Shown here piece after piece: positions 42,227-51,160 of a stretch of DNA of 56,672 bases. Under the pieces are notes generated by a model. It made no database searches. It saw nothing but the letters and a program-made list of their open reading frames with translations, and was not told where the DNA came from. Both the position numbers and the translations under genes were made by a program. How positions within the stretch are numbered: the stretch's first letter is position 1; the number at the start of each line of letters is the position of its first letter. Origin of the DNA: Anaerolineaceae bacterium UBA2274 (GTDB lineage: Bacteria; Chloroflexota; Anaerolineae; Anaerolineales; Anaerolineaceae); NCBI GenBank assembly GCA_002347705.1, contig DDWY01000091.1:1-56672 (forward strand), written 5' to 3'.

Positions 42227-43111
42227 ATGACTCAACCCTTTGAATATTACCGTCCCTGTTCCCACACAGAGGCGGTTAATCTGCTGGCTCGGGAGGATGT
42301 TCACTGCCTTCCATTGATCATCCACCCCAAACCTGCTGACCCGCACCGCCTTGGTGCGGACGCTTTTGTGGATTTAAGCCTACTCGGTTTGAACGAACTC
42401 CAGATGGATGTTGATGGGACCCTTCACCTTGGTTCTCTGGTCACAATCCAGAAGTTGGTCGATGATCCCATCCTATCAAATGGCGAATTTTCTCTCCTCT
42501 CTCAGGCTGCTTCTTTAGTGGCAACCCCCGGGATTCGTAATCTCGCCACTGTGTGGGGAGCCGTCGTGGCGCAGGAGGGGCCGCCCGAAATAACGCTGGC
42601 ACTCCTTGCTCTGGATGCGAATATTGCCATCCGTAAAGCAGATGAATCCCTTCAAACATTCCCTTTCTCTCAGTTTCTTGATCGTCTTCCGGGTTCCCTC
42701 GCAAAGACAGACCTCATCACGGAATTCATCCTCCCTCCACAAAAGGATTCCATCAGCGCACTCGAGCGGGTTGCCCGGACCCCCCGTGATGAAGCCATCG
42801 TGGCAGCAGCCGCTGTTCTGTACATAGAAAACGGTACCTCTCCCCGGGTCAATCTGGCAGTGGCAGGTGCGTATTCCAATCCCCAGCGTCTTCCAAATGT
42901 GGAAGGAATTATGTCAGGTCAAACTCTCACACCAAAGCTGCTGGATCAAGCCTGCAGCATCACTATGGAGTCTGCCGGTCCCGTTTCCGATTTTCGCGGC
43001 AGCGCAAAATATCGCCGTTCCATAGCAGGTGTGGTAGTCCGTCGTGTGCTCTTAAAAGTCTGGGAACAGGCACTCTTGACCGGCCTGGTTGCTGAAAGGA
43101 GTGATCAATGA
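42227..43111 (+). CDS. YgfM-like FAD-binding subunit of molybdenum hydroxylase
   Basis: 294 residues, CoxM/XdhB fold: 'FEYYRPCSHTEAVNLLAR', 'LHLGSLVTIQKLVDDP', 'PGIRNLATVWGAVVA' and a C-terminal 'CO_deh_flav_C'-type domain with 'AVAGAYSNPQRLPNVE' and 'FRGSAKYRRSIAGVVVRR'. The first FAD loop, normally AGGTDL, reads IIHPKPADP, and the second, normally GGNI..A.P..D, reads GAVVAQEGPPEI, so both FAD-contact loops are altered. A good AGGAGG precedes the ATG. It overlaps the next gene by four bases as ATGA. Confidence 0.82.
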   Translation: MTQPFEYYRPCSHTEAVNLLAREDVHCLPLIIHPKPADPHRLGADAFVDLSLLGLNELQMDVDGTLHLGSLVTIQKLVDDPILSNGEFSLLSQAASLVATPGIRNLATVWGAVVAQEGPPEITLALLALDANIAIRKADESLQTFPFSQFLDRLPGSLAKTDLITEFILPPQKDSISALERVARTPRDEAIVAAAAVLYIENGTSPRVNLAVAGAYSNPQRLPNVEGIMSGQTLTPKLLDQACSITMESAGPVSDFRGSAKYRRSIAGVVVRRVLLKVWEQALLTGLVAERSDQ

Positions 43112-45972
43112 AGATTGCATTCGAATTAAATGGCAAAAACATTGAAACAGAAGTACAGCCCGGTGAGCTGCTCACCGAGGTACTTCGTCGTTTGGACTGT
43201 AAAAGCGTCAAGCACGGTTGTGAAACCGGTGAATGCGGTTCATGTTCCATCCTGCTCGATGACCGCCTGGTCCCCAGTTGCCTGCTGCCGGCTGCCCACG
43301 CTGATGGTCACCGCATCGAGACGGTGGAAGGACTTTCCCAGGGCACGGGGCTGCACCCCATCCAGGCCGCCTTTATGGAAACAGGCTCGATCCAATGCGG
43401 CTACTGCACGCCTGGGATGATCCTTGCCACGAAAGCATTATTGGACAAAGAGCGCTACCCCTCCCTGGAAAAAGCCCGCACGTCGCTCAGCGCTGTGCTG
43501 TGCCGCTGTACCGGTTATGTCAAACCGGTGGAAGCTGTCTTTCGCGCCGCTGCGCTGCTGCGCGGCGAGCCTGTTCCCCCGCTCAACTCGCCTGCCGGGA
43601 GTGAAAATAAAGCCGAAACGACTCAGGGTCACCACAGTTCTTCTCAGGTTCATCTCAGGCCTCAGTCGGGTTCAGTCGTCGGTGTTTCTACTCTGAAAGT
43701 GGATGCCCGCCGCCTGGCAAAGGGACATCCTGCTTTTACTGATGACATCACCCTTCCCGGTATGCTCCATGCGGCCCTATTGACCAGCCCGCACCCCCAT
43801 GCACGCATCACCCGCATCGACGCCTCCCGGGCGCAAGCCTTGCCCGGCGTTCATGCTGTTCTTACCTACAAAGATATTCCCCGTGTGATCTTTGCCCCCG
43901 GTTGTCAATCCTATCCCAACCCCAGACCCTACGACCAGGTCAGCCTGGATAACAAGGTGCGGTACATTGGGGATAAAGTGGCTGTCGTGGCTGCAGAGTC
44001 GCCCGAGATTGCCCGCCAGGCTCTCGAAATGATTGAGGTCGAATACGAACTCCTCCCAGCAGTCTTCGAGGCGAAGGAAGCGCTTGCCGAAGACGCTCCC
44101 ATCATCCATGACGAAACCGATTCGATCGGCATTAAAGATGCCAAGCGCAATCTGGTGGTCACCATCACGGCTGATGTCGGTGATGTTGAGGAAGGTTTCG
44201 CCCTATCCTCCCGTATTTTTGAACATACCTACCAAGTCCAGCAGGTTCAACAAACGCCTATCGAACCCCATGTTTGTGTGACCTACTGGGATGAAGATGA
44301 ACGCATGGTGGTGCGCACCAGCACGCAAGCGCCTTTCCACATGCGCCGGGTACTTGCCCCCATCCTGGGTCTGCCCATCAGTCGCATCCGCATCATTAAG
44401 CCGCGCATGGGCGGTGGCTTTGGCGGAAAGATGGATATCATCCTTGAAGATCTCTGCGCTCATCTGACGATGAAAACAGGACGCCCGGTCCGCTTCGAGC
44501 TGACCCGAGAACAGGAGTTCACCAATGGACGCTCACGCCACCCCGCTGCCATCACCTACCGGATCGGTGTGGATGAACAGGGCAACCTTATGGCGGTGGA
44601 AATGAACGTCATCGAAAACACCGGCGCTTTCGGCGTCCAGGGCATGACGGTTGTCAACCTGATCGGTATGCGGGGGCTTTCCACCTACCGCAGCCCCAAC
44701 ATGCGTTTCGATTCAAAGGTTGCTTATACCAACCTGCCGGTCCCTTCCGCCTTCCGCGGTTTTGGTGGCCCCCAGGCGCAGTTCGCCATGGAATCGATGA
44801 TGGATGAGATTGCCGCTGAAATGGGGCGGGATCCGGTCGCTTTTCGATTGCAGAATGCCATCCGGGTCGGGGATGAAATTTCCATCATGGCTCTCCTCGG
44901 TGAAGGCGGCCCCGTGGTGCAAAGCGTGCACAGCAGCACGCTCCCCGAATGCGCGGAATCTGCCGCTGCCGCCATCGATTGGGACCGTTCCTCAGATCCA
45001 TCCTGGAAATTGGACCCGGCCCGTCCCAACATTCGCCGCGGCCTGGGCACAGCCCTGGTCATGCATGGTACCGCCATTCCGGGATTGGATATGGGAGGGG
45101 CTGTCATCAAGATGAATGACGATGGCAGTTTCAACCTGCTCATCGGCGCTGCCGACCTGGGCACCGGCTCCGATACCATCCTCGCTCAAATGGCCGCCGA
45201 AACGCTCGGCGTATCTCTTGATAAAATCATCGTTCTTTCAGGCGATACCGACCTCACGCCCTTCGATGTGGGCGCTTATGCCTCCAGCACGACCTACATT
45301 TCCGGCATGGCCGTTCAAAAAGCCGCTAAAGCTGTGCGAGAAAAGCTCTTTGATCGCGCAGCATTGATGCTTAAAACCGAACCGGTTGGGATGATCGCCC
45401 GTGACGGACGGGTTTTCACTTCCGATGGACGCTCAGTTACTCTCGGTGAAATCGGTTTACACAGCCTCCACACCATTGACCAGGAACAGATCATGGGGAC
45501 GGCCTCCCATTACTCCATGACATCACCGCCCTCCTTTGGCGCTCAGTTCGCCGAAGTGGAGGTGGATATTGAAACTGGAGAAGTGCGCGTAATCCACCTT
45601 GCCCTCGCCGTCGATTGTGGCACGGTCATCAACCCCCAGGCTGCCGAGGGACAGATGGAAGGTGGAATGGCCACCGCCCTTGGTTATGCCGTTTGTGAGG
45701 AAATGGCCTATGATGATCGCGGCGCCCTGCTTAATCCACGCTTTGGAGATTACCGCATCTTCCAGGCGGATGAAATGCCACGTATGACTTGCCTCCTGAT
45801 CCCCTCCTATGAGCAAAGCGGTCCCTTTGGGGCCAAGGGGTTGGGTGAAATTACTGCCGAGGGTGTCGCTCCCGCCGTTGCCAATGCAGTCTTCGACGCC
45901 ACTGGGACCCGCTTCCGGTCACTGCCGCTGACTCCGGAAAAAGTCTGGCAAGCCTTGCAGGAGTCAAACTAA
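43108..45972 (+). CDS. xdhD: XdhD-like fused [2Fe-2S]/molybdenum hydroxylase
   Basis: 954 residues, almost the same size as E. coli XdhD (YgfN), which has the same fusion. The plant-type [2Fe-2S] domain has C38, C43, C46, C58; the second cluster domain has 'CGYCTPGM' and 'CRCTGY' (~residues 97-135). After a Ser/Gln-rich linker the Mo-pterin domains run from ~195: 'GGGFGGKMDIILEDL', the substrate Arg in 'SAFRGFGGPQAQF', and 'GPFGAKGLGEITAEG' with the catalytic Glu near 914. The CoxL cysteine motif is absent, so this is a purine-type hydroxylase, not CO dehydrogenase. Last gene of the operon. Confidence 0.88.
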   Translation: MKIAFELNGKNIETEVQPGELLTEVLRRLDCKSVKHGCETGECGSCSILLDDRLVPSCLLPAAHADGHRIETVEGLSQGTGLHPIQAAFMETGSIQCGYCTPGMILATKALLDKERYPSLEKARTSLSAVLCRCTGYVKPVEAVFRAAALLRGEPVPPLNSPAGSENKAETTQGHHSSSQVHLRPQSGSVVGVSTLKVDARRLAKGHPAFTDDITLPGMLHAALLTSPHPHARITRIDASRAQALPGVHAVLTYKDIPRVIFAPGCQSYPNPRPYDQVSLDNKVRYIGDKVAVVAAESPEIARQALEMIEVEYELLPAVFEAKEALAEDAPIIHDETDSIGIKDAKRNLVVTITADVGDVEEGFALSSRIFEHTYQVQQVQQTPIEPHVCVTYWDEDERMVVRTSTQAPFHMRRVLAPILGLPISRIRIIKPRMGGGFGGKMDIILEDLCAHLTMKTGRPVRFELTREQEFTNGRSRHPAAITYRIGVDEQGNLMAVEMNVIENTGAFGVQGMTVVNLIGMRGLSTYRSPNMRFDSKVAYTNLPVPSAFRGFGGPQAQFAMESMMDEIAAEMGRDPVAFRLQNAIRVGDEISIMALLGEGGPVVQSVHSSTLPECAESAAAAIDWDRSSDPSWKLDPARPNIRRGLGTALVMHGTAIPGLDMGGAVIKMNDDGSFNLLIGAADLGTGSDTILAQMAAETLGVSLDKIIVLSGDTDLTPFDVGAYASSTTYISGMAVQKAAKAVREKLFDRAALMLKTEPVGMIARDGRVFTSDGRSVTLGEIGLHSLHTIDQEQIMGTASHYSMTSPPSFGAQFAEVEVDIETGEVRVIHLALAVDCGTVINPQAAEGQMEGGMATALGYAVCEEMAYDDRGALLNPRFGDYRIFQADEMPRMTCLLIPSYEQSGPFGAKGLGEITAEGVAPAVANAVFDATGTRFRSLPLTPEKVWQALQESN

Positions 45973-46079
45973 CTTATATCGATCATTTGAGTTTCTGGTC
46001 TGATCTTCTGATAATCAGAGCTTCGCCATAAGGATTAATTCCTGCGGTTTCCTCAATATCAAGTTCTGCAATCTGTTAA

Positions 46080-46690
46080 ATTTAATGACTCTACTGCAAA
46101 AACCTGAACTTGAACAACCAAACACCCATTTTTGAACCCCGAAATAGTTCGAAAGGGCGCGAATGAAGTCGTTGAAAAATAGACAAAAAGAACTCGCCTG
46201 AGCGCCTTCGGCCCCTCTCTTTGAGATTTCTTCGTGGATTTGCTGTCAACGCACTGTGGGTCTTTAAGCCCACCCCTGTGGCCTGTTTGACGATTTGTTT
46301 CAAGTTCAACACAATCGCCGTGAAGTGCGCCTGAAAGCCAAAACCTGCCAAACCGAGATAACGACAACGATCCAACCCGTGCCCCTGCTTGGCTTCCCCG
46401 AATTTATGCTCAATCTTGTATAGTTCTTTACGTCCTTCGTTGTTAGCCGGTGTTTGGATCAGCTCCAGCCATACTTCTTTTGCAAAGCATGCCTTCGGCA
46501 TTGGCGTCTTTCTTTTTTTTGCGGACATCTTTGAGACAGATGGCTGACTTGAGATGGTGATATTCTAAATAAAAATGATTGTTGCCGTCATCATAACCGC
46601 GGTCGGCCGCGTAGGTATTGACGGGAAGTTTTTGGGCCAGGGCCTGATCCACCAACCCTTCATACCCAAAAAAATATTTCACCCCGCAGA
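46080..46690 (-). pseudogene. Frameshifted IS1182/IS5-like DDE transposase fragment
   Basis: Two overlapping minus-strand frames together give the C-terminal half of a DDE transposase: 'LPVNTYAADRGYDDGNNHFY' with the second Asp in one frame, and 'IEHKFGEAKQGHGLDRCRYL' followed by 'GLAGFGFQAHFTAIVLNLKQ' in the other. The frames break near 46500. The N-terminal half is missing; upstream of 46690 the frame meets stops. An old, inactive IS fragment. Confidence 0.8.
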
Positions 46691-46824
46691 AGGATTAATT
46701 TCTGGTATCCATGTAGCGCTTTTAACCATCTTTACCTCGCTTGTGGTGTGTTTCATTAATTGAATCACAAACCGCGATTTTCGACAATTATTGACTTGTT
46801 TTTAACACCCTCAGTCATCCCAGA

Positions 46825-46854
46825 TTGACACAGGTGTAGGTGTTGATGTATAAT
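46825..46854 (+). promoter_or_regulatory. Consensus promoter of the toxin-antitoxin operon
   Basis: TTGACA at 46825-46830 and TATAAT at 46849-46854 with an 18-base spacer. It ends 19 bases before the antitoxin ATG, leaving a very short leader that contains AAGGAG at 46861-46866. Confidence 0.75.
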
Positions 46855-46873
46855 ATTGTTAAGGAGAAATCTT

Positions 46874-47176
46874 ATGTCTCAAACTAAGTATCGAGCCCAA
46901 ATTTTATTGGAACGAGAACAGCATCAGGCGCTATCAGAGATAGCCGCTCAACGGCAGCAGAGTCTCTCCCATGTGGTTCGGGAGATCGTGGGAAACTACC
47001 TATCTGAGTACGATGAAGATGTGCAACGGAGCCAGGAAATTCGGGCTATTGAGAAACTCGGCCAATTACGGCAAGAAATTTTGGCGCAACATGGCCCAAT
47101 CCAAGAGGATCTGCTTGAAGATGCCAGAGCGGAACGAGATTCAGAATTAATTGACCGAAACGCGATCAGCCGATGA
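46874..47176 (+). CDS. Antitoxin of a VapBC-type pair (ribbon-helix-helix-like)
   Basis: 100 residues. The N-terminal half 'YRAQILLEREQHQALSEIA' with 'SLSHVVREIVGNYL' has the beta strand, helix, turn, helix spacing of ribbon-helix-helix proteins. The acidic C-terminal half would wrap the toxin. The ATG at 46874 is preceded by AAGGAG. The stop overlaps the toxin start as ATGA, typical for TA operons. Confidence 0.82.
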   Translation: MSQTKYRAQILLEREQHQALSEIAAQRQQSLSHVVREIVGNYLSEYDEDVQRSQEIRAIEKLGQLRQEILAQHGPIQEDLLEDARAERDSELIDRNAISR

Positions 47177-47610
47177 CGATAGTTTTGGATGCGAATCTAA
47201 TTGTCTCATTAGTATTAGCTCTCCCCTACTCAGAAGCGGCAACCCACCAAATTATAGCCTGGAAACGTCAAGGTAAGACCTTGGCAGCTCCGGCATTATG
47301 GACTTATGAGGTCTGCAGTGTCCTACGCAAAGCAGAGGTGACAGGTTACCTGGATGCAGATCAGATCAACAATGCTCTCATACAATTGTGGCGCATTAAT
47401 ATTCAGGTAATCCCAGCAACCTTAGACCTGCAGCGACAGGCACTCATTTGGGCAGAGCGACTGGGCCAATCAAAAGCCTATGACGGCGCTTATTTAGCAG
47501 TCGCGGAGTCGTTAGGAAGCGAATTTTGGACAGCTGACCGCCGCCTGGCCCAATCCGCTCACCAATCAGGCGCTTCCTGGGTGTTTTCTATCGTTGAGAG
47601 TTCGCGCTAG
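47173..47610 (+). CDS. PIN-domain toxin (VapC-like ribonuclease)
   Basis: 145 residues. The PIN acidic residues are in place: D6 in 'VLDANLIVSLV', the Glu in 'PALWTYEVCSVLRKAEV', Asp in 'SKAYDGAYLAVAESLG' and Asp in 'FWTADRRLAQSA'. An intact catalytic quartet indicates an active RNase. It is paired with the upstream ribbon-helix-helix-like antitoxin and surrounded by IS debris. Confidence 0.9.
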   Translation: MTIVLDANLIVSLVLALPYSEAATHQIIAWKRQGKTLAAPALWTYEVCSVLRKAEVTGYLDADQINNALIQLWRINIQVIPATLDLQRQALIWAERLGQSKAYDGAYLAVAESLGSEFWTADRRLAQSAHQSGASWVFSIVESSR

Positions 47611-47696
47611 TTTCTCAACACATAACTGATCTAAACGCATGCATTAGTGATAATTTTGGAGAGACTCCTAACCTGGACAAGCCAGAACCAAAAAGG

Positions 47697-47770
47697 TTGC
47701 ATAATCTGGGGGAAACCGACCACCGATTCTGGTGCATGCCGTCCACTCATTCTGGTGCATGCCGTCCACT
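47697..47770 (+). repeat. IS21-like element end with tandem 22-bp repeats
   Basis: Begins TTGCATAATC, then GGAAACCGACCAC; directly after come two perfect 22-bp copies (47726-47747 and 47749-47770) of a unit beginning ATTCTGGTGCATGCC. Multiple terminal repeats next to istA are typical of IS21-family ends, and an istA remnant begins 94 bases later. The first 33 bases recur at 51752-51784. Confidence 0.6.
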
Positions 47771-47863
47771 TTTTCATGAAGGCCGGAATCTAACAACAGA
47801 ACTGGTCAGACACTCAAAGATGTGTCATGCTTGCCCTCATCCCAACATGATGAGGAGGCAACA

Positions 47864-48331
47864 ATGGCACAAAGGAGACTGACTTTGCGAAAGATTAAAG
47901 AAGTCCTGTGATTGAAATGGGACTTAGGATTGAGCGCCCGGCAGGTAAGCGCAAGTTTGAAGATTGCCCACAGCACGGTGGAGGAATATCTCAAACAGGT
48001 CGAACAAGCTGGGCTGGACTGGTCGAAAACCGAAGTTGAACTGCAACAAAAGGGGGTGACCCGGATACTGTTGTGGCAGGAATACCGGGATGAGCATCTG
48101 GATGGCTATAGCTACAGCCAGTTCTGTATGCGATTCAGACGATGTCTGAAAACCCAGGCAAAGACCGTGATGCGGATCCCCAAAATGGCTGGGGAGGAAG
48201 TACACCACACCCCGTTTAGCCAAGACTTAAGCTGGCTCTTTTGCTGGAGACCGAAGTTACCTTCAGCCCCATCCCCTTGTTGGAAGCGCAACAGCAGAAC
48301 ATCCGGAAAAAATATTAGGAGACTGGCCTGA
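47864..48331 (+). pseudogene. istA: IS21-family istA transposase, nonsense-mutated and truncated
   Basis: TGAGGAGG precedes an ATG at 47864 that begins MAQRRLTLRKIKEVL, followed by an in-frame TGA at 47909-47911 where family members usually have Arg. The frame then goes on with 'LKWDLGLSARQVSASLKIA' and 'GYSYSQFCMRFRRC', the IstA N-terminal helix-turn-helix and following region. After ~48200 similarity decays, and the catalytic core and istB are missing. 48332-48502 holds nothing further recognisable apart from the next gene's leader. Confidence 0.78.
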
Positions 48332-48502
48332 TGATGTTCCTGCACTGACTCACGCTGAAACAGTTTTCGGCCAACCGGCATGTGTATAAAATGAAAGATC
48401 AAGGGCCACAGAGTGCGCAAAAACAATTATGGTGCGGCTTGGCAAAGCCTGCCATCATACATGCAGGTATAATTGGCATAGGTTGCACAGAAGGACACTG
48501 TT

Positions 48503-49168
48503 TTGAAGCAAGACAACTCACTGACTATTTTGTTAATTGAGGGCAGCCGGGGCAATCACCCCGCATTTAGCTGCGCGCTTCGCCAAGGCTATCGGGTGAC
48601 TAGCGCGCCCACCGGTCGCGCAGGCCTGGCAATCATCCATGCCCTCAATCATGACCTGGTGATCGTTGACGCGGCTTCAATGGGTACCAGTGGTGTCCGG
48701 ATTTGCCAATCCTACCGTAAGACAAGTTGTGAGTTACCAATCATTCTGATCGCGGATCATAGTGTTTCCCTCCCTAAAGACATTGATGCGAACTGCGTGA
48801 TTCATCTACCGTTCACAGTGCAAAAGTTGGCCAACCGGATTGATGTGTACCAGCCAACAGATGGCAAGTTCATTATGAAGAGCGGACCCATAGAATTGAA
48901 CATGCAGACGCAATTGGTGACCTGCCAGGAAAAACAAACCAGGCTGACGCCCCGCCTGGTGAAGATCCTAGAAATATTGATGAGAAACCATGGCAAGGTG
49001 GTCAAACGCGACCCACTGTTCAAATCGGTTTGGGAAACAGAATACACGGGCGACACCCGCACCCTGGATGTGCATATTAGCTGGCTGCGGCAAGCCATCG
49101 AGGAAGACCCGCGCCATCCTCGTTTAATAAAGACCGTCCGCGGGGTGGGCTATCTTTTAGATCTGTAA
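48503..49168 (+). CDS. OmpR-type response regulator with degenerate receiver domain
   Basis: 221 residues. The receiver keeps D56 ('LVIVDAASMG') but the acidic pocket after strand 1 reads E13-G14-S15 instead of E-D-D, and the conserved Lys of K-P-F is Leu ('IHLPF', L102). The C-terminal winged helix (residues ~125-220) is normal: 'LTPRLVKILEILMRNHGKVV' and 'DTRTLDVHISWLRQAIEED' ending 'IKTVRGVGYLLDL'. Start is TTG 48503 with AAGGA eight bases before it. A TATAAT at 48468-48473 could be its -10. No histidine kinase gene is present. Confidence 0.87.
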   Translation: MKQDNSLTILLIEGSRGNHPAFSCALRQGYRVTSAPTGRAGLAIIHALNHDLVIVDAASMGTSGVRICQSYRKTSCELPIILIADHSVSLPKDIDANCVIHLPFTVQKLANRIDVYQPTDGKFIMKSGPIELNMQTQLVTCQEKQTRLTPRLVKILEILMRNHGKVVKRDPLFKSVWETEYTGDTRTLDVHISWLRQAIEEDPRHPRLIKTVRGVGYLLDL

Positions 49169-49713
49169 TACGCCTTTTCGAGTCCGGTGTTCACCTTCAA
49201 AATCTCGTTCAGCAACAATACGATTGCACTTTTAGAGGTCCTTCACTTCCCTGCTCAAACCCCCATGTGTGACAATGTGGTTTCCTTACAATCAAAGCAG
49301 GCTATACGAAATTAGCCATTATTGATGTGGTCTAAGCCAGCGATGTGAGGATCAACCCGTTATCTGCTGCCCAATGGGCACTGCCATCGCGGAAACTAAG
49401 GGCACCCCCACCCACCAGGGCATCGAGGACGGCACCTGAGAGATTGAGATGGTCATGACCCTGACGCTCTCCGTCCGGGTTATCGTAAATATATCGTAAG
49501 TTATCACTTTTGACCGCATAGTGACGACTTACGATATTTCGTCTGCTGATCAGACAATGAAAACAAACGAATCAAATTTAGCAGTCCCGAATTTGACAAC
49601 TAAATTCCTTACCGCTAATTGGTCACCAAGGTTGAACTACCGGCGCTCACCCTGGCTAATTGAGTATCGTGACTCAAAAGGGCGTGTCCAAGGTGGTTGG
49701 AAAGGATGGCAGG
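49169..49713. other. Gene-poor stretch with a large inverted repeat and a possible peptide remnant
   Basis: No intact gene is recognised. On the minus strand, 49332-49490 reads 'NPDGERQGHDHLNLSGA' then 'VLDALVGGGALSFRDGSAHW' and ends in a stop; this is protein-like but lacks a start and matches nothing I know, so it may be a C-terminal remnant. An inverted repeat spans 49492-49536 (separate entry). A 74-codon plus-strand frame from GTG 49521 has no recognisable domain and no ribosome-binding site. Confidence 0.4.
49492..49536. repeat. Inverted repeat, 16-bp arms
   Basis: Arms TATCGTAAGTTATCAC (49492-49507) and GTGACGACTTACGATA (49521-49536) match at 14 of 16 positions around a 13-base centre. 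A further half-site TATCGTAAAT lies just upstream at ~49481. It could be a regulator-binding site or the trace of a mobile element end. Confidence 0.6.
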
Positions 49714-51123
49714 TTAAATACTTTTCAGAAGTGAATCCACAGTAAACAATTGTACGCTTTCGAGACTGGATTTTTCCTCCAGGTCGAGAGTAAAGCCACT
49801 GCGTGCAAAGATCGCAAATTTCACTTTCTGAATGTCATGATCTCTCATCAAGATTTGGGCTTTACGCTCAAGATCGTATAAAACCTTCATTCCAACCGGG
49901 CGAATGGTCCATTTGCACTCGCCCAATAACGCAATCTTCTCTTTAAGGTTGACCGCCAGGACATCGATCTCCTCATCTCGATTCCACCATCCCCCAATCC
50001 GCTCAGGTAGAAAGGTCATTTCACCCGTTTGCGCCAAGCGCCCTGTGAAAGCGATTGCTGCTTCCTCAAACGCAGTGGCAACAAAATGATCCAGATCTGG
50101 TTTAATGTGTTTTTTGAGAATGGCATCAGCCAACCCCAAGTCAAGGCCACTTTGATTGGGATGCACATAGCGGAACCAGAATCTCAAAAAATGATCGTCA
50201 ATTTGGTAAATACCCTTTCTACTCTTTTCAGGCTGTGTTTCAGTTGCAGGCACACGCCGAGTGATCAGATGCATTTGCTGCAAAATATCCAAGTAACGGG
50301 CAACGGTGGTCACAGAACTTATTCTTGATCCTTGTGCAATTTCATTCAAACGTGTCCTGCCTTGAGCAATCGCCCGCAAAATTGAAAAATAGTTGCGCGG
50401 CTCTCTGAGCTCTTCCATGAGGAGCAGGCGTGGTTCGTTGAACAATGTGCCGGTTTGCGAATCCAAAATATGCTGCCGGATATTGGATAAAATACTTTGG
50501 CTGTCATTGAACGTTCGTAAATAATAAGGCATGCCTCCTACAATTGCCCAAGCAACAAATTTTTCTTCAGGTGAATAGTTTGGAAAGAACATGGCGGAGG
50601 AAGGAAGATCCATCGGACGTAGGAAAGCGCTGGCCGTTCGCCGCCCATATAAAGGTGCTTGATATCCTAACACCTCCGTTTCCATCATACCAATATAGGA
50701 ACCACACAATACCAGCATCAGCTGGGTGTTTTTCAATTTTTCATCCCAGACTTTTTGCAATATTGAAGGAACAGCTTTGTTGCCGCTGATCAAGTAAGTA
50801 AATTCATCCAGAACAATAATGGGTCTTGGTCGCATAGGTAAATAAGCCAGCGCCTGAAATGCAGCCTCCCAGGAGGGGAATGTAAACCCAGGGGGGACAT
50901 CAGCATGATTAAAACCATAGATTTGTTGAGAAAAAGTAGCCAATTGTTCAGAATCGCTGCTTAATGTGGCAATAAAGAAGATGTGTGGTTTGTCTACACA
51001 ATAAGCGCGTAACAATTCTGTCTTTCCCACTCTCCGGCGGCCGTACAGGACGAATAGCTCTGCCTGCGCTGAGCGATACCGCTGATCCAATAAATCAAGT
51101 TCGTTTTTTCGGTCTATGAACAT
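49714..51123 (-). CDS. AAA-type ATPase with C-terminal DUF234 nuclease-like domain
   Basis: About 469 residues. Walker A 'VLYGRRRVGKTELLRAY', Walker B 'PRPIIVLDEFTYLI' and sensor region 'LMLVLCGSYIGMME' define the archaeal-type ATPase family (ATPase_2). A winged-helix region (~260-320) follows, and the DUF234 tail carries 'NRDEEIDVLAVN' and 'IALLGECKWTIRP', a D-x(n)-E-x-K pattern like PD-(D/E)XK nucleases. The ATG at 51123 has GGAGGG four bases upstream; a longer frame to 51171 would run through a palindromic control site. Stand-alone copies are often found near mobile DNA; the role is unknown. Confidence 0.87.
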   Translation of the reverse strand: MFIDRKNELDLLDQRYRSAQAELFVLYGRRRVGKTELLRAYCVDKPHIFFIATLSSDSEQLATFSQQIYGFNHADVPPGFTFPSWEAAFQALAYLPMRPRPIIVLDEFTYLISGNKAVPSILQKVWDEKLKNTQLMLVLCGSYIGMMETEVLGYQAPLYGRRTASAFLRPMDLPSSAMFFPNYSPEEKFVAWAIVGGMPYYLRTFNDSQSILSNIRQHILDSQTGTLFNEPRLLLMEELREPRNYFSILRAIAQGRTRLNEIAQGSRISSVTTVARYLDILQQMHLITRRVPATETQPEKSRKGIYQIDDHFLRFWFRYVHPNQSGLDLGLADAILKKHIKPDLDHFVATAFEEAAIAFTGRLAQTGEMTFLPERIGGWWNRDEEIDVLAVNLKEKIALLGECKWTIRPVGMKVLYDLERKAQILMRDHDIQKVKFAIFARSGFTLDLEEKSSLESVQLFTVDSLLKSI

Positions 51124-51160
51124 CAAGCCCTCCATCGAATCACACGGGAACAATACGATA

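Noticed and set aside
43108..45972. Aerobic CO dehydrogenase large subunit
   Set aside because: The CoxL cysteine loop is missing, and the Fe-S domain fusion and gene order match XdhD.
45999..46019. TCTGAT/ATCAGA hairpin after xdhD as operon terminator
   Set aside because: Six-base stem without a T-run; too weak to call.
47726..47770. Tandem 22-bp repeats considered as a CRISPR start
   Set aside because: Only two copies with a single base between them, no spacers, and next to an istA remnant: IS end repeats fit better.
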